Of a stretch of DNA of 64,000 bases, positions 16,160 to 24,284 are shown piece after piece. Under the pieces are notes generated by a model. It was not told the DNA's origin. It did no database searches and worked only from the letters and a program-made list of their open reading frames with translations. The position numbers were made by a program, and so were the translations under genes. Every line of letters starts with the position of its first letter. The stretch's first letter is position 1. The stretch covers positions 16,171 through 80,170 of the forward strand of contig JAHAGQ010000007.1 in assembly GCA_018373675.1 (NCBI GenBank). The letters run 5' to 3'. This stretch comes from Collinsella sp. (lineage in GTDB: Bacteria > Actinomycetota > Coriobacteriia > Coriobacteriales > Coriobacteriaceae).

Positions 16160-16474
16160 TTATGCAGCGGTGATCGAAATCTCTTGGTCGACACCCAACA
16201 GCTGGACCACACGCATCACCGGGGGCTGCACATTGGTGCAGCTAAAGCGCTTGCCGTGGTCGACCGCGTGGTGCGCAGCGCCCACGAGCACGCCAATGCC
16301 CGTCGAATCGATGTAGCTCACCTGGGCAAAATCGAGCTCAACGGCCTCGGTGGGCTGCTCGAGCGCCAGGTCGATGGCATTGCGCAGGCTATCGGCGTTA
16401 GAGATATCGATCTCGCCGGTTACCTTAATGGTGTAGAGCTCTGGCGTGGGGTTGGTGGAAATACCCAAATCCAT
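16160..16474 (-). CDS. STAS domain protein (anti-sigma factor antagonist-like)
   Basis: The 104-residue single-domain protein shows the STAS pattern: YTIKVTGEIDISNADSLRNA, then VELDFAQVSYIDSTGIGVLV with the phospho-acceptor serine at 57. Members bind anti-sigma kinases when unphosphorylated and release a sigma factor, but no kinase or sigma gene is beside it. It could instead act in another partner switch. It stands alone between tatA/B and the aminotransferase. Confidence 0.88.
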   Translation of the reverse strand: MDLGISTNPTPELYTIKVTGEIDISNADSLRNAIDLALEQPTEAVELDFAQVSYIDSTGIGVLVGAAHHAVDHGKRFSCTNVQPPVMRVVQLLGVDQEISITAA

Positions 16475-16525
16475 GTATACGCTCCTTTACGTATCAAAAG
16501 TGCGGATAGTACGGGAAGCCGCGCG

Positions 16526-17830
16526 TTAGGCGCGCTCGGCACGCGCAAGCTCGGCAGCGACGAGCTTAACGGCCAGCACCAGCACATCGAGCGCGGCCTC
16601 CAGGTCCTCGACCGTGGGATAGCTCGGCGCGATGCGGATGTTGGTGTCGCGCGGGTCCTTGCCATAGGGCCAAGTGGCGCCGGCCGGTGTGAGCTTGACG
16701 CCCAGGTCGGCGCAGAGCGCGGCGACCTTTTGGGCCGAGCCCTCGGGACCATCGAAGCTTACAAAGTAGCCGCCGCGGGGGTGCGTCCAAGTAGCGCAAC
16801 CCGTATCGCCCAAGCCCTCGGTGAGCTTGCGCTCAACGGCCTCAAAGCGCGGGCGCAAAAACTCGGCATGCTTTTTCATGTGCTCCTTGACCGCCTCGAT
16901 GGTGGGAAGGAAGCGCACGTGACGCAGCTGGTTGAGCTTATCGGCACTGATGAGGCCGGCCTTCAGGCGCTTGGAGAACTCGGCGATGACCGCGGGGCTC
17001 GCACCGATAAAGCCGATACCGGCGCCCGGGAAGGTGATCTTGGACGTCGAGGCAAAGGCCACCACGCGGTCCTCGGTGCCCGCCGCGCGAGCGAGGTCAA
17101 AAATGTTTGCGAGCTCATCGGTCTCGTCGTACAGGTCGTGCACGCAGTAGGCGTTGTCCCAGAAGATGCGGAAATCGGGCGCGGCCGTGGGCATCTCGAC
17201 CAGGCGACGCACAGTGTCCTCGCTAAAGGTGATGCCCGTGGGGTTGGAATACTTGGGCACGCACCATATACCCTTGATGGAATCGTCGGCGGCAACCAGG
17301 CGCTCGATCTCGTCCATATCGGGGCCGTTGTCGGTCATCGCGACGGGAACGTTCTCGATACCCAAGTCGGCGGTAATGCCAAAGTGGCGATCGTAGCCGG
17401 GAACCGGGCACAGGAACTTGACCTTCTTGCCGTCGTGCGCAGCCTCGTAAGCCTCCCAGGGCTCGCTGCCGCACGAGCCACAGCGCCAGAACATGCCGGC
17501 GATATCGTGCTCGATCAGCAAGCTCGACGAGCCCAGCACGAGCGTCTGCTCGGCGGGGCAACCCAGGAACTCCCCCGCTAGCTTGCGTGCCGAGGGAATG
17601 CCCTCAAAGCAGCCGTAGTTGGAGCAGTCGACGTTGCCGTCGTGCAAATCGGCGTCGGCGTTGAGGATATCGAGCATGGGGCGCGAGATGTCCACCTGGG
17701 CGGGCGATGGCTTGCCGCGGGCCATATCGAGCGCCAGGCCCTTGGCCTTGACCTCGGCGACCTCGGCCTTGAGCGCCTCGATGGCGGCATCGAGTTCGGT
17801 GGTTTCCATCTTCTGGTAGATCGTCTGCAT
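16526..17830 (-). CDS. PLP-dependent aminotransferase, class I (MocR-type aminotransferase domain)
   Basis: The 434-residue enzyme has class I aminotransferase signatures: NYGCFEGIPSARKLAGEFLG near 73, CVPKYSNPTGITFSEDTVRR, IFWDNAYCVHDLYDE, and the PLP lysine in AFASTSKITFPGAGIGFIG near 270. NIRIAPSYPTVEDL lies near the C-terminus. It best resembles the family annotated as putative aspartate or alanine aminotransferases (Pfam Aminotran_MocR). It lacks the GntR DNA-binding domain of true MocR regulators. The amino-donor specificity cannot be read from sequence. Confidence 0.88.
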   Translation of the reverse strand: MQTIYQKMETTELDAAIEALKAEVAEVKAKGLALDMARGKPSPAQVDISRPMLDILNADADLHDGNVDCSNYGCFEGIPSARKLAGEFLGCPAEQTLVLGSSSLLIEHDIAGMFWRCGSCGSEPWEAYEAAHDGKKVKFLCPVPGYDRHFGITADLGIENVPVAMTDNGPDMDEIERLVAADDSIKGIWCVPKYSNPTGITFSEDTVRRLVEMPTAAPDFRIFWDNAYCVHDLYDETDELANIFDLARAAGTEDRVVAFASTSKITFPGAGIGFIGASPAVIAEFSKRLKAGLISADKLNQLRHVRFLPTIEAVKEHMKKHAEFLRPRFEAVERKLTEGLGDTGCATWTHPRGGYFVSFDGPEGSAQKVAALCADLGVKLTPAGATWPYGKDPRDTNIRIAPSYPTVEDLEAALDVLVLAVKLVAAELARAERA

Positions 17831-17979
17831 GGGTGCGACCTTTCACGAAGCGGTACGTTGCAATTCTTCTAAGTATAGACCGCCACCGTCGCAACGTTAT
17901 GAAGCCGTGATAGATTAAGTCCATCGCAATGAATTACGAATCGCCGCGCATGCCGGCGTGGAGCGCTCAAGGAGGCACT

Positions 17980-18234
17980 ATGGAGTACGGATCGTTCCAG
18001 GCCGAGGAATTCGGCGACCTGCAGCGCCTGGTCGACGGGCTGTTTTACGACCGCCACGCCATCGACCGCCTGGATCTGATCGTACAGGCCGAAATCTTGG
18101 ACCTGGCGCCCGATCTCATGGAAATCGTCAACCTGCTACCGCCCGGCTATTACGACCGCCAGTCACTTTGCGACCAGCTCAACTCCGCCTTGGCCGCCCA
18201 CGGCTGGGGCGCCGTCTACGGCACCGTGGAATAA
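17980..18234 (+). CDS. Small conserved hypothetical protein
   Basis: The 84-residue acidic protein starts MEYGSFQAEEFGDLQRLV at 17980, five bases after AAGGAGG. An in-frame ATG at 17929 lacks a ribosome site. It reads as an all-helical small protein (LIVQAEILDLAPDLMEIVNL, then YDRQSLCDQLNSALAAHGWG) without cysteine pairs or membrane segments. It is divergent from the aminotransferase and ends at a terminator. No family is recognised. Confidence 0.7.
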   Translation: MEYGSFQAEEFGDLQRLVDGLFYDRHAIDRLDLIVQAEILDLAPDLMEIVNLLPPGYYDRQSLCDQLNSALAAHGWGAVYGTVE

Positions 18235-18236
18235 AC

Positions 18237-18266
18237 CTAGTCATTAAGAACGTCCCGAATGACTAA
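18237..18266. repeat. CTAGTC...GAATGACTA palindromic repeat
   Basis: Short inverted arms TAGTCATT and AATGACTA enclose AAGAACGTCCCG. It is a variant of the elements at 34792-34822 and 51978-52010. It directly follows the stop of the small gene and precedes the terminator. Confidence 0.65.
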
Positions 18267-18304
18267 AACGCCGCCTGTGATGGTGTTCACAGGCGGCGTT
18301 TTCA
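18265..18304. terminator. Bidirectional terminator between converging genes
   Basis: A perfect 16-bp stem (AAAACGCCGCCTGTGA / TCACAGGCGGCGTTTT) with a 6-nt loop has T runs on both strands. It would stop the small plus-strand gene and nhaA. Confidence 0.9.
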
Positions 18305-18319
18305 AACTTGTATGTGCTT

Positions 18320-19678
18320 TTACTCGTCCTTGGGCGCGGGATGCTTGCAGATCACACTCATGTAGATCATGCCGAGCACGGCAGCGGTGACCGAACCGGC
18401 AAGAATGGCAGCCTTGGCAGCAAGAACCTCAAACTGGGCCGTCGGGAAGGCAAGGCCGCTGATGAGAATCGACATGGTAAAGCCGATGCCGCCCAGAATG
18501 CCCACACCGGCAATCATGTGCCAGTTGACATTGCGCGGCAGCTCGCAGGCCCTAAGCTTAACCAGGGCAAACGTCATGCCAAAGATACCGATCGGCTTAC
18601 CCAGCAGCATGCCAAAGTACACGCCGAGCGTCACCGGGTCGGTGAGCAGCGTGCTCATGTCCACGCCCACTAGGCGAACCTGTGCGTTGACGAACGCAAA
18701 GATCGGCAGGATCACAAAGTTGACCGGCGTGGAGATCAGACGCTCCATGCGAATGAGCGGCGGGGTCACGCGGTGCATGACGCGCTCGACCTTGGTAGTC
18801 GAGACGGTAAAGTCATGCTGGCCCAGGATGTGTGCCTCGTCATCGTAGCGGTCATCGAGCAGCGGCAGGCACTCGCCCAACCAATCGGTGAGGCTATCGA
18901 GCTTGACGCCGCACTTGGCCGGGATGGTAAAGGCCAAGATGACGCCGGCGAGCGTAGCATGCACGCCGCTCTTGAACATGCAGAACCACAGCAGCAGGCC
19001 CAGCACCGAGTACGGGGCAAGGCGGTAATGCTGCGTCTTGTTGAGCCACACGAGCGCGCAGGTCACAAGCGCGGCGGCGCCCAACCAAAACGGATTGGGG
19101 CTCTGACCGTAGAAGATGGCGATGGCGGCGATGGAAATGAGGTCGTCGGCGATGGCAAGCGTCGAGAAGAACACACGCACGCCGTTGGGCACGCGATTAC
19201 CCAAAAGCGACAGCACGCCCAGCGCAAAGGCAATATCGGTTGCCATGGGAATGGCCCAGCCGTTGTGCGCGCCGGCATGGTTAAAGATCAGATAGATGCA
19301 GGCGGGAACGACGACGCCGCCCACGGCCGCCAGCATGGGAAGCATAGCCTGGCGCGGGTTTTTGAGCTCGCCGACCGTCATCTCGTACTTAAGCTCAATG
19401 CCCACCAGCAAAAAGAAAATCGCCATGAGGAAGTCGTTGACGAATAGCTCAACGGTGAGACCGGCCGTAAGGTTGCCCAGACCCACATACAGCGGGGTCT
19501 CCAAAAAGTGATGGATGGCCTCGTAGGCATCGGTATTGGCGCAAATGACGGCGGCGATGGCGGCGAAGACCATGACGGCGGCGGAAATCGTGCCGTTCTC
19601 GGTGATGCGCTCCCAAATGTCGTGGCGCTCAAAACGCTTGCGCTCACGAACGTTAAACAGCTGCTCGGGTGCTGCCAT
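18320..19678 (-). CDS. nhaA: Na+/H+ antiporter NhaA
   Basis: The 452-residue integral membrane protein exchanges sodium for protons. It carries the NhaA core: FFLLVGIELKYEMTVGELKN, MATDIAFALGVLSLLG, and VFFSTLAIADDLISIAAIAI with the paired aspartates of the ion site. GILGGIGFTMSILISGLAF lies near the C-terminus. Length is slightly above E. coli NhaA because of an N-terminal extension (MAAPEQLFNVRERKRFERHD). AAAGGAG precedes the ATG. Monocistronic. Confidence 0.95.
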   Translation of the reverse strand: MAAPEQLFNVRERKRFERHDIWERITENGTISAAVMVFAAIAAVICANTDAYEAIHHFLETPLYVGLGNLTAGLTVELFVNDFLMAIFFLLVGIELKYEMTVGELKNPRQAMLPMLAAVGGVVVPACIYLIFNHAGAHNGWAIPMATDIAFALGVLSLLGNRVPNGVRVFFSTLAIADDLISIAAIAIFYGQSPNPFWLGAAALVTCALVWLNKTQHYRLAPYSVLGLLLWFCMFKSGVHATLAGVILAFTIPAKCGVKLDSLTDWLGECLPLLDDRYDDEAHILGQHDFTVSTTKVERVMHRVTPPLIRMERLISTPVNFVILPIFAFVNAQVRLVGVDMSTLLTDPVTLGVYFGMLLGKPIGIFGMTFALVKLRACELPRNVNWHMIAGVGILGGIGFTMSILISGLAFPTAQFEVLAAKAAILAGSVTAAVLGMIYMSVICKHPAPKDE

Positions 19679-19884
19679 GGGCGGCTCCTTTCACGGGAAA
19701 GCTCCCGTCTTAAAAAAGCACGGCCCGCCCAAGTGGCGGCGCCGCGCTCTAACGTATTACGCTTGCATCTAGCCTACCCTGCACGACAAGCACGCAGGCG
19801 TGGCCGAAAAGCGGAACCACAGGTTGAACATTATTTGCTCAACGGCACGGGCACGCCTGTCCAAGAGACGACGCGGCGCCGTGC

Positions 19885-19928
19885 ACAAAAAACGACCGGA
19901 GCGCGGGGCGTCCGCGATCCGGTCGTGG
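19885..19928 (-). terminator. Rho-independent terminator of ppaC
   Basis: On the minus strand ACGACCGGA pairs with TCCGGTCGT around an internal GC-rich hairpin and is followed by six T. It lies 18 bases after the ppaC stop. Confidence 0.85.
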
Positions 19929-19945
19929 CGTTTGGTCAACTAAAC

Positions 19946-20869
19946 CTAGCAGGCGGCCATGATGGGGGCAGCAACCTGCTTCTTACGGGAGAGGACGCCC
20001 GGCATCCAGACGCCGTCGTGCTCGTCGGCAATGCCCAGGCCCTTCTGAGCAGCCTCGGTCTCGCCCTCGAGCAGGACCTGCGAGCCCTCCTCCATGATGT
20101 CGGTGATGCACAGGACAATGCCGTCAGCACCCTTCTCGGCGGCGTAGGCGCGCATGGCCTCGCGGATCTCGTCGATCATACCGAGCGCACGGCTCTTGTC
20201 GACGGTCTCGTACTGGCCGATGAGCAGCTTCTTGCCGGCGGGCTCGAACATCTTGATGTCGTTGCCGACCATCTCGGCTGCGGTGAAGGAGCCGGACGGA
20301 CGGGTGAGGAAGACCTCCATGCCAAACTTGACCGGGTCGACGCCCACCTGCTCGCCGAGCTTGGCGGCGACGGCGCGGTCGACATCGGTGGTGGTGGGGC
20401 TCTTGAGCATAAGCGTGTCGGTCATCATGGCCGAGAGCAGCAGCTTGGCCTGGACGTCGGAAAGCTCAACGCCGAGCACGCCGGCGAGCTTGGTGACGAT
20501 GGTGCAGCTGGAGCCCCAGGGCAGGCAGATGTAGTGCAGCGGGCCGGCGGTCTCGAAGTCGCCGATGCGGTGATGATCGACAACGCCAAAGACCGTGGCG
20601 TCCTTAAGGCCGGCGACGGACTGGGCAGACTCGTTGTGGTCGGTGAGGACGACGAGCTGACCAGCCTCGACGGACTCGATCACGCGGGGCTCGGCGATGC
20701 CGGCGTCGGCGAGCAGCTTGGCGGACTCGGCCGGAAGCTGACCAAGGGCGCAGGCCTCGTAGGTGTTGCCGGCATACTCAACCTGGTTGAGCAGCTGGGA
20801 CAGGACGACGGCGCTCATGATGGCGTCGTTATCGGGGTTCTGGTGACCAAAGACAAGAACGTTTGCCAT
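19946..20869 (-). CDS. ppaC: Manganese-dependent inorganic pyrophosphatase
   Basis: The 307-residue protein is a family II pyrophosphatase of the DHH superfamily. Metal-binding motifs are visible: VFGHQNPDNDAIMSA at residues 6-20, LTDHNE near 76, the DHH motif FGVVDHHRIGDFE near 95, and the C-terminal SRKKQVAAP substrate motif. It hydrolyses pyrophosphate from biosynthesis. GGAGGATATCC precedes the ATG. Monocistronic, with its own terminator. Confidence 0.96.
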   Translation of the reverse strand: MANVLVFGHQNPDNDAIMSAVVLSQLLNQVEYAGNTYEACALGQLPAESAKLLADAGIAEPRVIESVEAGQLVVLTDHNESAQSVAGLKDATVFGVVDHHRIGDFETAGPLHYICLPWGSSCTIVTKLAGVLGVELSDVQAKLLLSAMMTDTLMLKSPTTTDVDRAVAAKLGEQVGVDPVKFGMEVFLTRPSGSFTAAEMVGNDIKMFEPAGKKLLIGQYETVDKSRALGMIDEIREAMRAYAAEKGADGIVLCITDIMEEGSQVLLEGETEAAQKGLGIADEHDGVWMPGVLSRKKQVAAPIMAAC

Positions 20870-20994
20870 GGATATCCTCCACTTGATATGTGTACTTGGA
20901 CGTAGCTATGGTAGCACGCCGATGCCGAGCCTTCGCAGACGGAAGGGCCACGGCATATTTTGGGGCGCAGGCACGGGGGCCAAGGCTGTCCCTT

Positions 20995-21013
20995 TTGCAC
21001 CATGTTGGTGCAA
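20995..21013. repeat. GGTGCAA short palindromic repeat
   Basis: TTGCACCA and TGGTGCAA are separated by three bases, with a third TTGCACCA at 21029-21036 and the phrase AACCTGTCCC between. Related arms occur at 27328-27360. It lies in the 3' region of the sugar kinase gene. Confidence 0.5.
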
Positions 21014-21037
21014 TGTAACCTGTCCCCCTTGCACCAG

Positions 21038-21991
21038 CTATTTACCGGCAGCGCGCAGGGCTACGTAGGCAGCACCGATGATGCCGGCGTCGTTTCCGAG
21101 CGAAGCGACCTTAATGGGCGTCTCGCGCGAGGCGGAAAGCGCGTACTGCTTAAAGTGCTCGCGAACCTTGTCGAGGTAGACATCGGCCGAGGCGGAGGCG
21201 CCGCCGCCGATGAGGAACATCTCGGGATCAACCACGTTGGCAATAAGCGCCAGTGCGCGGCCGAGATAGTCGGCCATGGTATCGGCCGCGGCCAGCGCGA
21301 GCTTGTCGCCCTCGCGGCAGGCCTGGAACACGTCCTTGGAATCGGAGGGGCCGGTCAGCTCGATGGGCTCGATGCCCGCCTTCTCGCACTCGGCAAGGTA
21401 GTTGCTCACCACGCCGGTGGCGCTGGAATACTGCTCCAGGTGGCCATGGCCGCCGCAGCCGCAGGTGCGCTCCTCGGCCGGGTTCAGGCACATGTGGCCA
21501 ATCTCGCCGCCAGCACCCACAACGCCCGATACCACGTCGCCGTTAACGATAACGCCGCCGCCCACGCCGGTACCAATGGTGACCATCACCACGTTCTGTA
21601 CGCCCTTGGCAGAGCCGAGCCAGGCCTCGCCCATAGCAGCAGCGTTGGCGTCGTTCTCGTACTTAACGACCGCGTCGGGGCAGTGCTCCTGGATCGCGAT
21701 CTTGAGCTCGGGCAGGTTGATGGCGATGTTCGCCTTGACCTTGGCATCGCCCGATGCCGGGATGGGGCACGGAACGGCCAGGCCAATGCCCGACACAAAG
21801 GCACGCGGAATCTGGGCCTTGGCGACCACCTGGTCGATAGCCTCGGTCACCGCGGCAAAGCCCGCAGCGTCAACGATGGGAGGCGTGGGCACGCTGGCCT
21901 TGGCAAGCAGGTTTCCGTCCTCATCGAACAGACCCTCCTTGACCGAGGTGCCGCCGACGTCGATGCCGATGTAATACTGCTTAGGTTCCAT
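21038..21991 (-). CDS. ROK family sugar kinase (glucokinase type)
   Basis: From the ATG at 21991 the protein has 317 residues. It shows the ROK phosphate-1 motif YYIGIDVGGTSVKEGLFDE, the catalytic ENDANAAAMGEAWLG, VTIGTGVGGGVIVNG, and the zinc-binding ROK signature CGCGGHGHLEQYSSATG. It most likely phosphorylates glucose or a related hexose in the cytosol. An upstream in-frame extension to 22057 is discarded because GAAAGGCGGG precedes the inner ATG and the family starts there. It diverges from a GntR regulator and shares its control region. Confidence 0.92.
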   Translation of the reverse strand: MEPKQYYIGIDVGGTSVKEGLFDEDGNLLAKASVPTPPIVDAAGFAAVTEAIDQVVAKAQIPRAFVSGIGLAVPCPIPASGDAKVKANIAINLPELKIAIQEHCPDAVVKYENDANAAAMGEAWLGSAKGVQNVVMVTIGTGVGGGVIVNGDVVSGVVGAGGEIGHMCLNPAEERTCGCGGHGHLEQYSSATGVVSNYLAECEKAGIEPIELTGPSDSKDVFQACREGDKLALAAADTMADYLGRALALIANVVDPEMFLIGGGASASADVYLDKVREHFKQYALSASRETPIKVASLGNDAGIIGAAYVALRAAGK

Positions 21992-22045
21992 GGGAGCCCG
22001 CCTTTCTCGTTTAAACATTGCCTGTATGGTACCGCTCTCAAGGCA

Positions 22046-22086
22046 AAAACCTACCAAAAAGGGACAGGTTTGTTTTGGCAGGTTTT
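22046..22086. repeat. AACCTRCCAAAAAGGGACAG repeat
   Basis: Arms AAAACCTACCAAAA and TTTTGGCAGGTTTT pair at 13 of 14 positions. The first 25 bases recur with one difference at 55102-55126. It lies about 55 bases upstream of the ROK kinase start. Confidence 0.65.
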
Positions 22087-22141
22087 ATCTGGGAAAACGC
22101 GAATGGCCGCTTAACACGACATTACTCAGATGTTTATCTAT

Positions 22142-22155
22142 TTAGAGCGCTCTAA
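22142..22155. promoter_or_regulatory. Perfect palindrome TTAGAGCGCTCTAA, possible operator
   Basis: A 14-bp perfect palindrome sits in an AT-rich intergenic region between the divergent ROK kinase and GntR genes, about 120 bases before the GntR start. A TATAAT at 22206-22211 follows. It is a natural candidate for a regulator site, perhaps of the adjacent GntR protein. Confidence 0.5.
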
Positions 22156-22273
22156 TTTATATGCAAAGCGACTTTTAATTATATCTTTCTCGAACTTTTT
22201 CAATATATAATAGGGATGCTTAGGTGTTGACTATACTTTCTTTTATACTCAACCAAGTTGGAAAGGAGGTTCC

Positions 22274-22993
22274 ATGATTCCCAAATACGAGGCGATAGCT
22301 GCAGATATTCGTCGCACTATCGAGGATGGCGCTCTTAAACCGGGCGACAAGCTTCCTACCGTCGTTGAGTTCTGCGAGCTCTATAGCGTTTCAAAAATCA
22401 CCGTCAAACGAGCTATCGAGCAAATCACCGAGGAAGGCCTTATTACCAGCCGACGCGGATCGGGTACCTACGTTAAGGACACGGCGGGACTTCCCGGCCA
22501 GGCGTTTTTCCAGGGCAAAAACGACCGTACCCAGGGTTTTTCGTATGAGCATCGCGGGGAGAAGGTGACCTCGGTGGTCTACGATTTCTCGATCGTTAAT
22601 CCACCAGCGGACATCGCAGCCCAGCTGGGAATTGCCGAGGATGACTTTGCCTATCACGTCGTGCGCGTGCGTCAGGCCGATGAGAAGCCCATCGTTATCG
22701 AGTACACCTACATGCCCCTCGAGCTGATTCCAGGCCTTAAAAAGAAGGACCTGTACGGATCGGTCTACCGCTTCATCCGCGAGCAATGTGGGCTGAAGAT
22801 TTCAAGCTTCCACCGTACCATTCGCGCCGTGGCAGCAACCGAGGAAGAAGCCGAGCGTCTGGACACCAAACTTGGCTCTCCCCTGCTCGAGCTCACCCAG
22901 ATTGGCTTTTTGGACAGCGGCGCCGCCTTTGAGTATTCGATCTCGCGCAACGTTGGCGATCGCTTTGAGTTGCACAACGTAACGTTGGCATAG
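22274..22993 (+). CDS. GntR/HutC family transcriptional regulator
   Basis: The 239-residue regulator has an N-terminal winged helix (MIPKYEAIAADIRRTIEDGA, then LPTVVEFCELYSVSKITVKR, up to residue 70) and a UTRA ligand-binding domain (about 90-235: YHVVRVRQADEKPIVIEYTY, then SPLLELTQIGFLDSGAAFEY). HutC-type members respond to sugar phosphates or similar metabolites. GAAAGGAGG precedes the ATG. The setting between a ROK kinase and mannose-6-phosphate isomerase suggests a hexose or amino-sugar regulon. Confidence 0.93.
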   Translation: MIPKYEAIAADIRRTIEDGALKPGDKLPTVVEFCELYSVSKITVKRAIEQITEEGLITSRRGSGTYVKDTAGLPGQAFFQGKNDRTQGFSYEHRGEKVTSVVYDFSIVNPPADIAAQLGIAEDDFAYHVVRVRQADEKPIVIEYTYMPLELIPGLKKKDLYGSVYRFIREQCGLKISSFHRTIRAVAATEEEAERLDTKLGSPLLELTQIGFLDSGAAFEYSISRNVGDRFELHNVTLA

Positions 22994-23067
22994 GTTTTTG
23001 TAGTCACGCGGGCGCTCGTTTTGAGCCGTCTTACGCGGCACCCGCACAACCTTATGGGAGTATGCAC

Positions 23068-24000
23068 ATGTCCGATTTGATTAAACTCACGCCGATCTTC
23101 CACGAGAAGATCTGGGGCGGCCGCCAGTTGGAGACCGTGTTTGGCTACGACATTCCCGAAGGTCCCATCGGTGAGTGCTGGGCCATCTCGGCCCATCCCA
23201 ACGGCGACTGCCAGATTGCGGAGGGACCGTACACCGGCCACACGCTGTCGTGGCTGTGGGCCGAGCACCGCGAGCTCTTTGGCAACTGCGAGGGCAAGGA
23301 GTTCCCGCTGCTCATCAAGATTCTGGACGCCAAGGACGACCTTTCGATCCAGATTCATCCCAACGACGAGTACGCCGCCAAGCACGAGAACGGCAGCCTG
23401 GGCAAAACCGAGTGCTGGTATGTACTGGACTGCGAGCCCGGTGCCACGATCATCGTCGGCCAGCGCGCGCACGACCGCGCCGAGGCCGCGCAGATGATCG
23501 AGGGGGGCCGTTGGGACGAGATGCTCAACGTGCTGCCGATTCACAAGGGAGACTTTTTCCAGATCGACTCCGGCACCGTTCACGCCATCAAGACCGGCAC
23601 GCTGATTCTGGAGACGCAGCAGTCGAGCGACGTGACATATCGCCTGTACGACTACGACCGTCCCGGCACCGACGGAAAGCTGCGCCCGCTGCACATTGAG
23701 CAGAGCCTCGACTGCATCGACTTTGATGCTCAGGCTCCGACCGACGGCACGGTGACCGCGCCCGAGGTGGACGGCGTGACCGAGCTCGAGTCCAACCCCT
23801 GCTACACCGTCGATCGCGTGCGCGTCAACGGCAGCAAGACCCTCGACCAGCGCTGGCCCTTCATGTGCCTGTCGGTCATCGACGGCGAAGGCACCGTCTG
23901 CGGCGACCCCGTCCACAAGGGAAGCCACCTGCTGGCCCCGAGCACCGTCAGCTCCATCGACCTCGAAGGCAAGATGGAACTGATCGTCTCGCATCTGTAG
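23068..24000 (+). CDS. manA: Mannose-6-phosphate isomerase, class I
   Basis: The 310-residue cupin enzyme interconverts mannose-6-P and fructose-6-P. Zinc-site motifs are visible: FPLLIKILDAKDDLSIQIHP near 87, then KTECWYVLDC, and GDFFQIDSGTVHAIKTGTLI. Length matches the Firmicutes-type short ManA. The ATG at 23068 has GGGAG seven bases upstream; an ATG at 23062 is too close. It follows the GntR gene by 75 bases and ends at a terminator, so the pair may form one transcript. Confidence 0.93.
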   Translation: MSDLIKLTPIFHEKIWGGRQLETVFGYDIPEGPIGECWAISAHPNGDCQIAEGPYTGHTLSWLWAEHRELFGNCEGKEFPLLIKILDAKDDLSIQIHPNDEYAAKHENGSLGKTECWYVLDCEPGATIIVGQRAHDRAEAAQMIEGGRWDEMLNVLPIHKGDFFQIDSGTVHAIKTGTLILETQQSSDVTYRLYDYDRPGTDGKLRPLHIEQSLDCIDFDAQAPTDGTVTAPEVDGVTELESNPCYTVDRVRVNGSKTLDQRWPFMCLSVIDGEGTVCGDPVHKGSHLLAPSTVSSIDLEGKMELIVSHL

Positions 24001-24025
24001 ATCGCACCAACAACCCAAACGCAAC

Positions 24026-24061
24026 AAGGGGCTCCCCCGTCCACCAACGGGGGAGCCCCTT
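24026..24061 (+). terminator. Terminator of manA
   Basis: A perfect 14-bp stem AAGGGGCTCCCCCG / CGGGGGAGCCCCTT with an 8-nt loop lies 26 bases after the manA stop. The T run is short. Confidence 0.75.
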
Positions 24062-24155
24062 GTCCATATATATCAGCCCACCCGGCTCTCCAGACCAAAA
24101 AGCGAACGAGCAGAGCGACGTTCGCAAGCTGCAGGCCAAAACGCCACAAGGAAGA

Positions 24156-24270
24156 GGGCGCGCCGGGGGCTTTGGTCGATCGCGAGTTCCGCACGAGCCG
24201 GAGAGCACTTAATGTGCTCTCCGTGCGAGCAGGACTGTCCGAGCAGGCGATCAAAGCCCCCGGCGCGCCC
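24156..24270. repeat. Long nested hairpin element
   Basis: The outer arms 24156-24173 and 24253-24270 are perfect 18-bp reverse complements (GGGCGCGCCGGGGGCTTT). Inside is a second perfect hairpin GGAGAGCAC/GTGCTCTCC (24200-24222). It sits 14 bases after the pcrA stop, without a T run, so it is not an ordinary terminator. It could be a dispersed repeat or a folded 3' UTR. Confidence 0.7.
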
Positions 24271-24284
24271 GGTCAACCTCGCAG

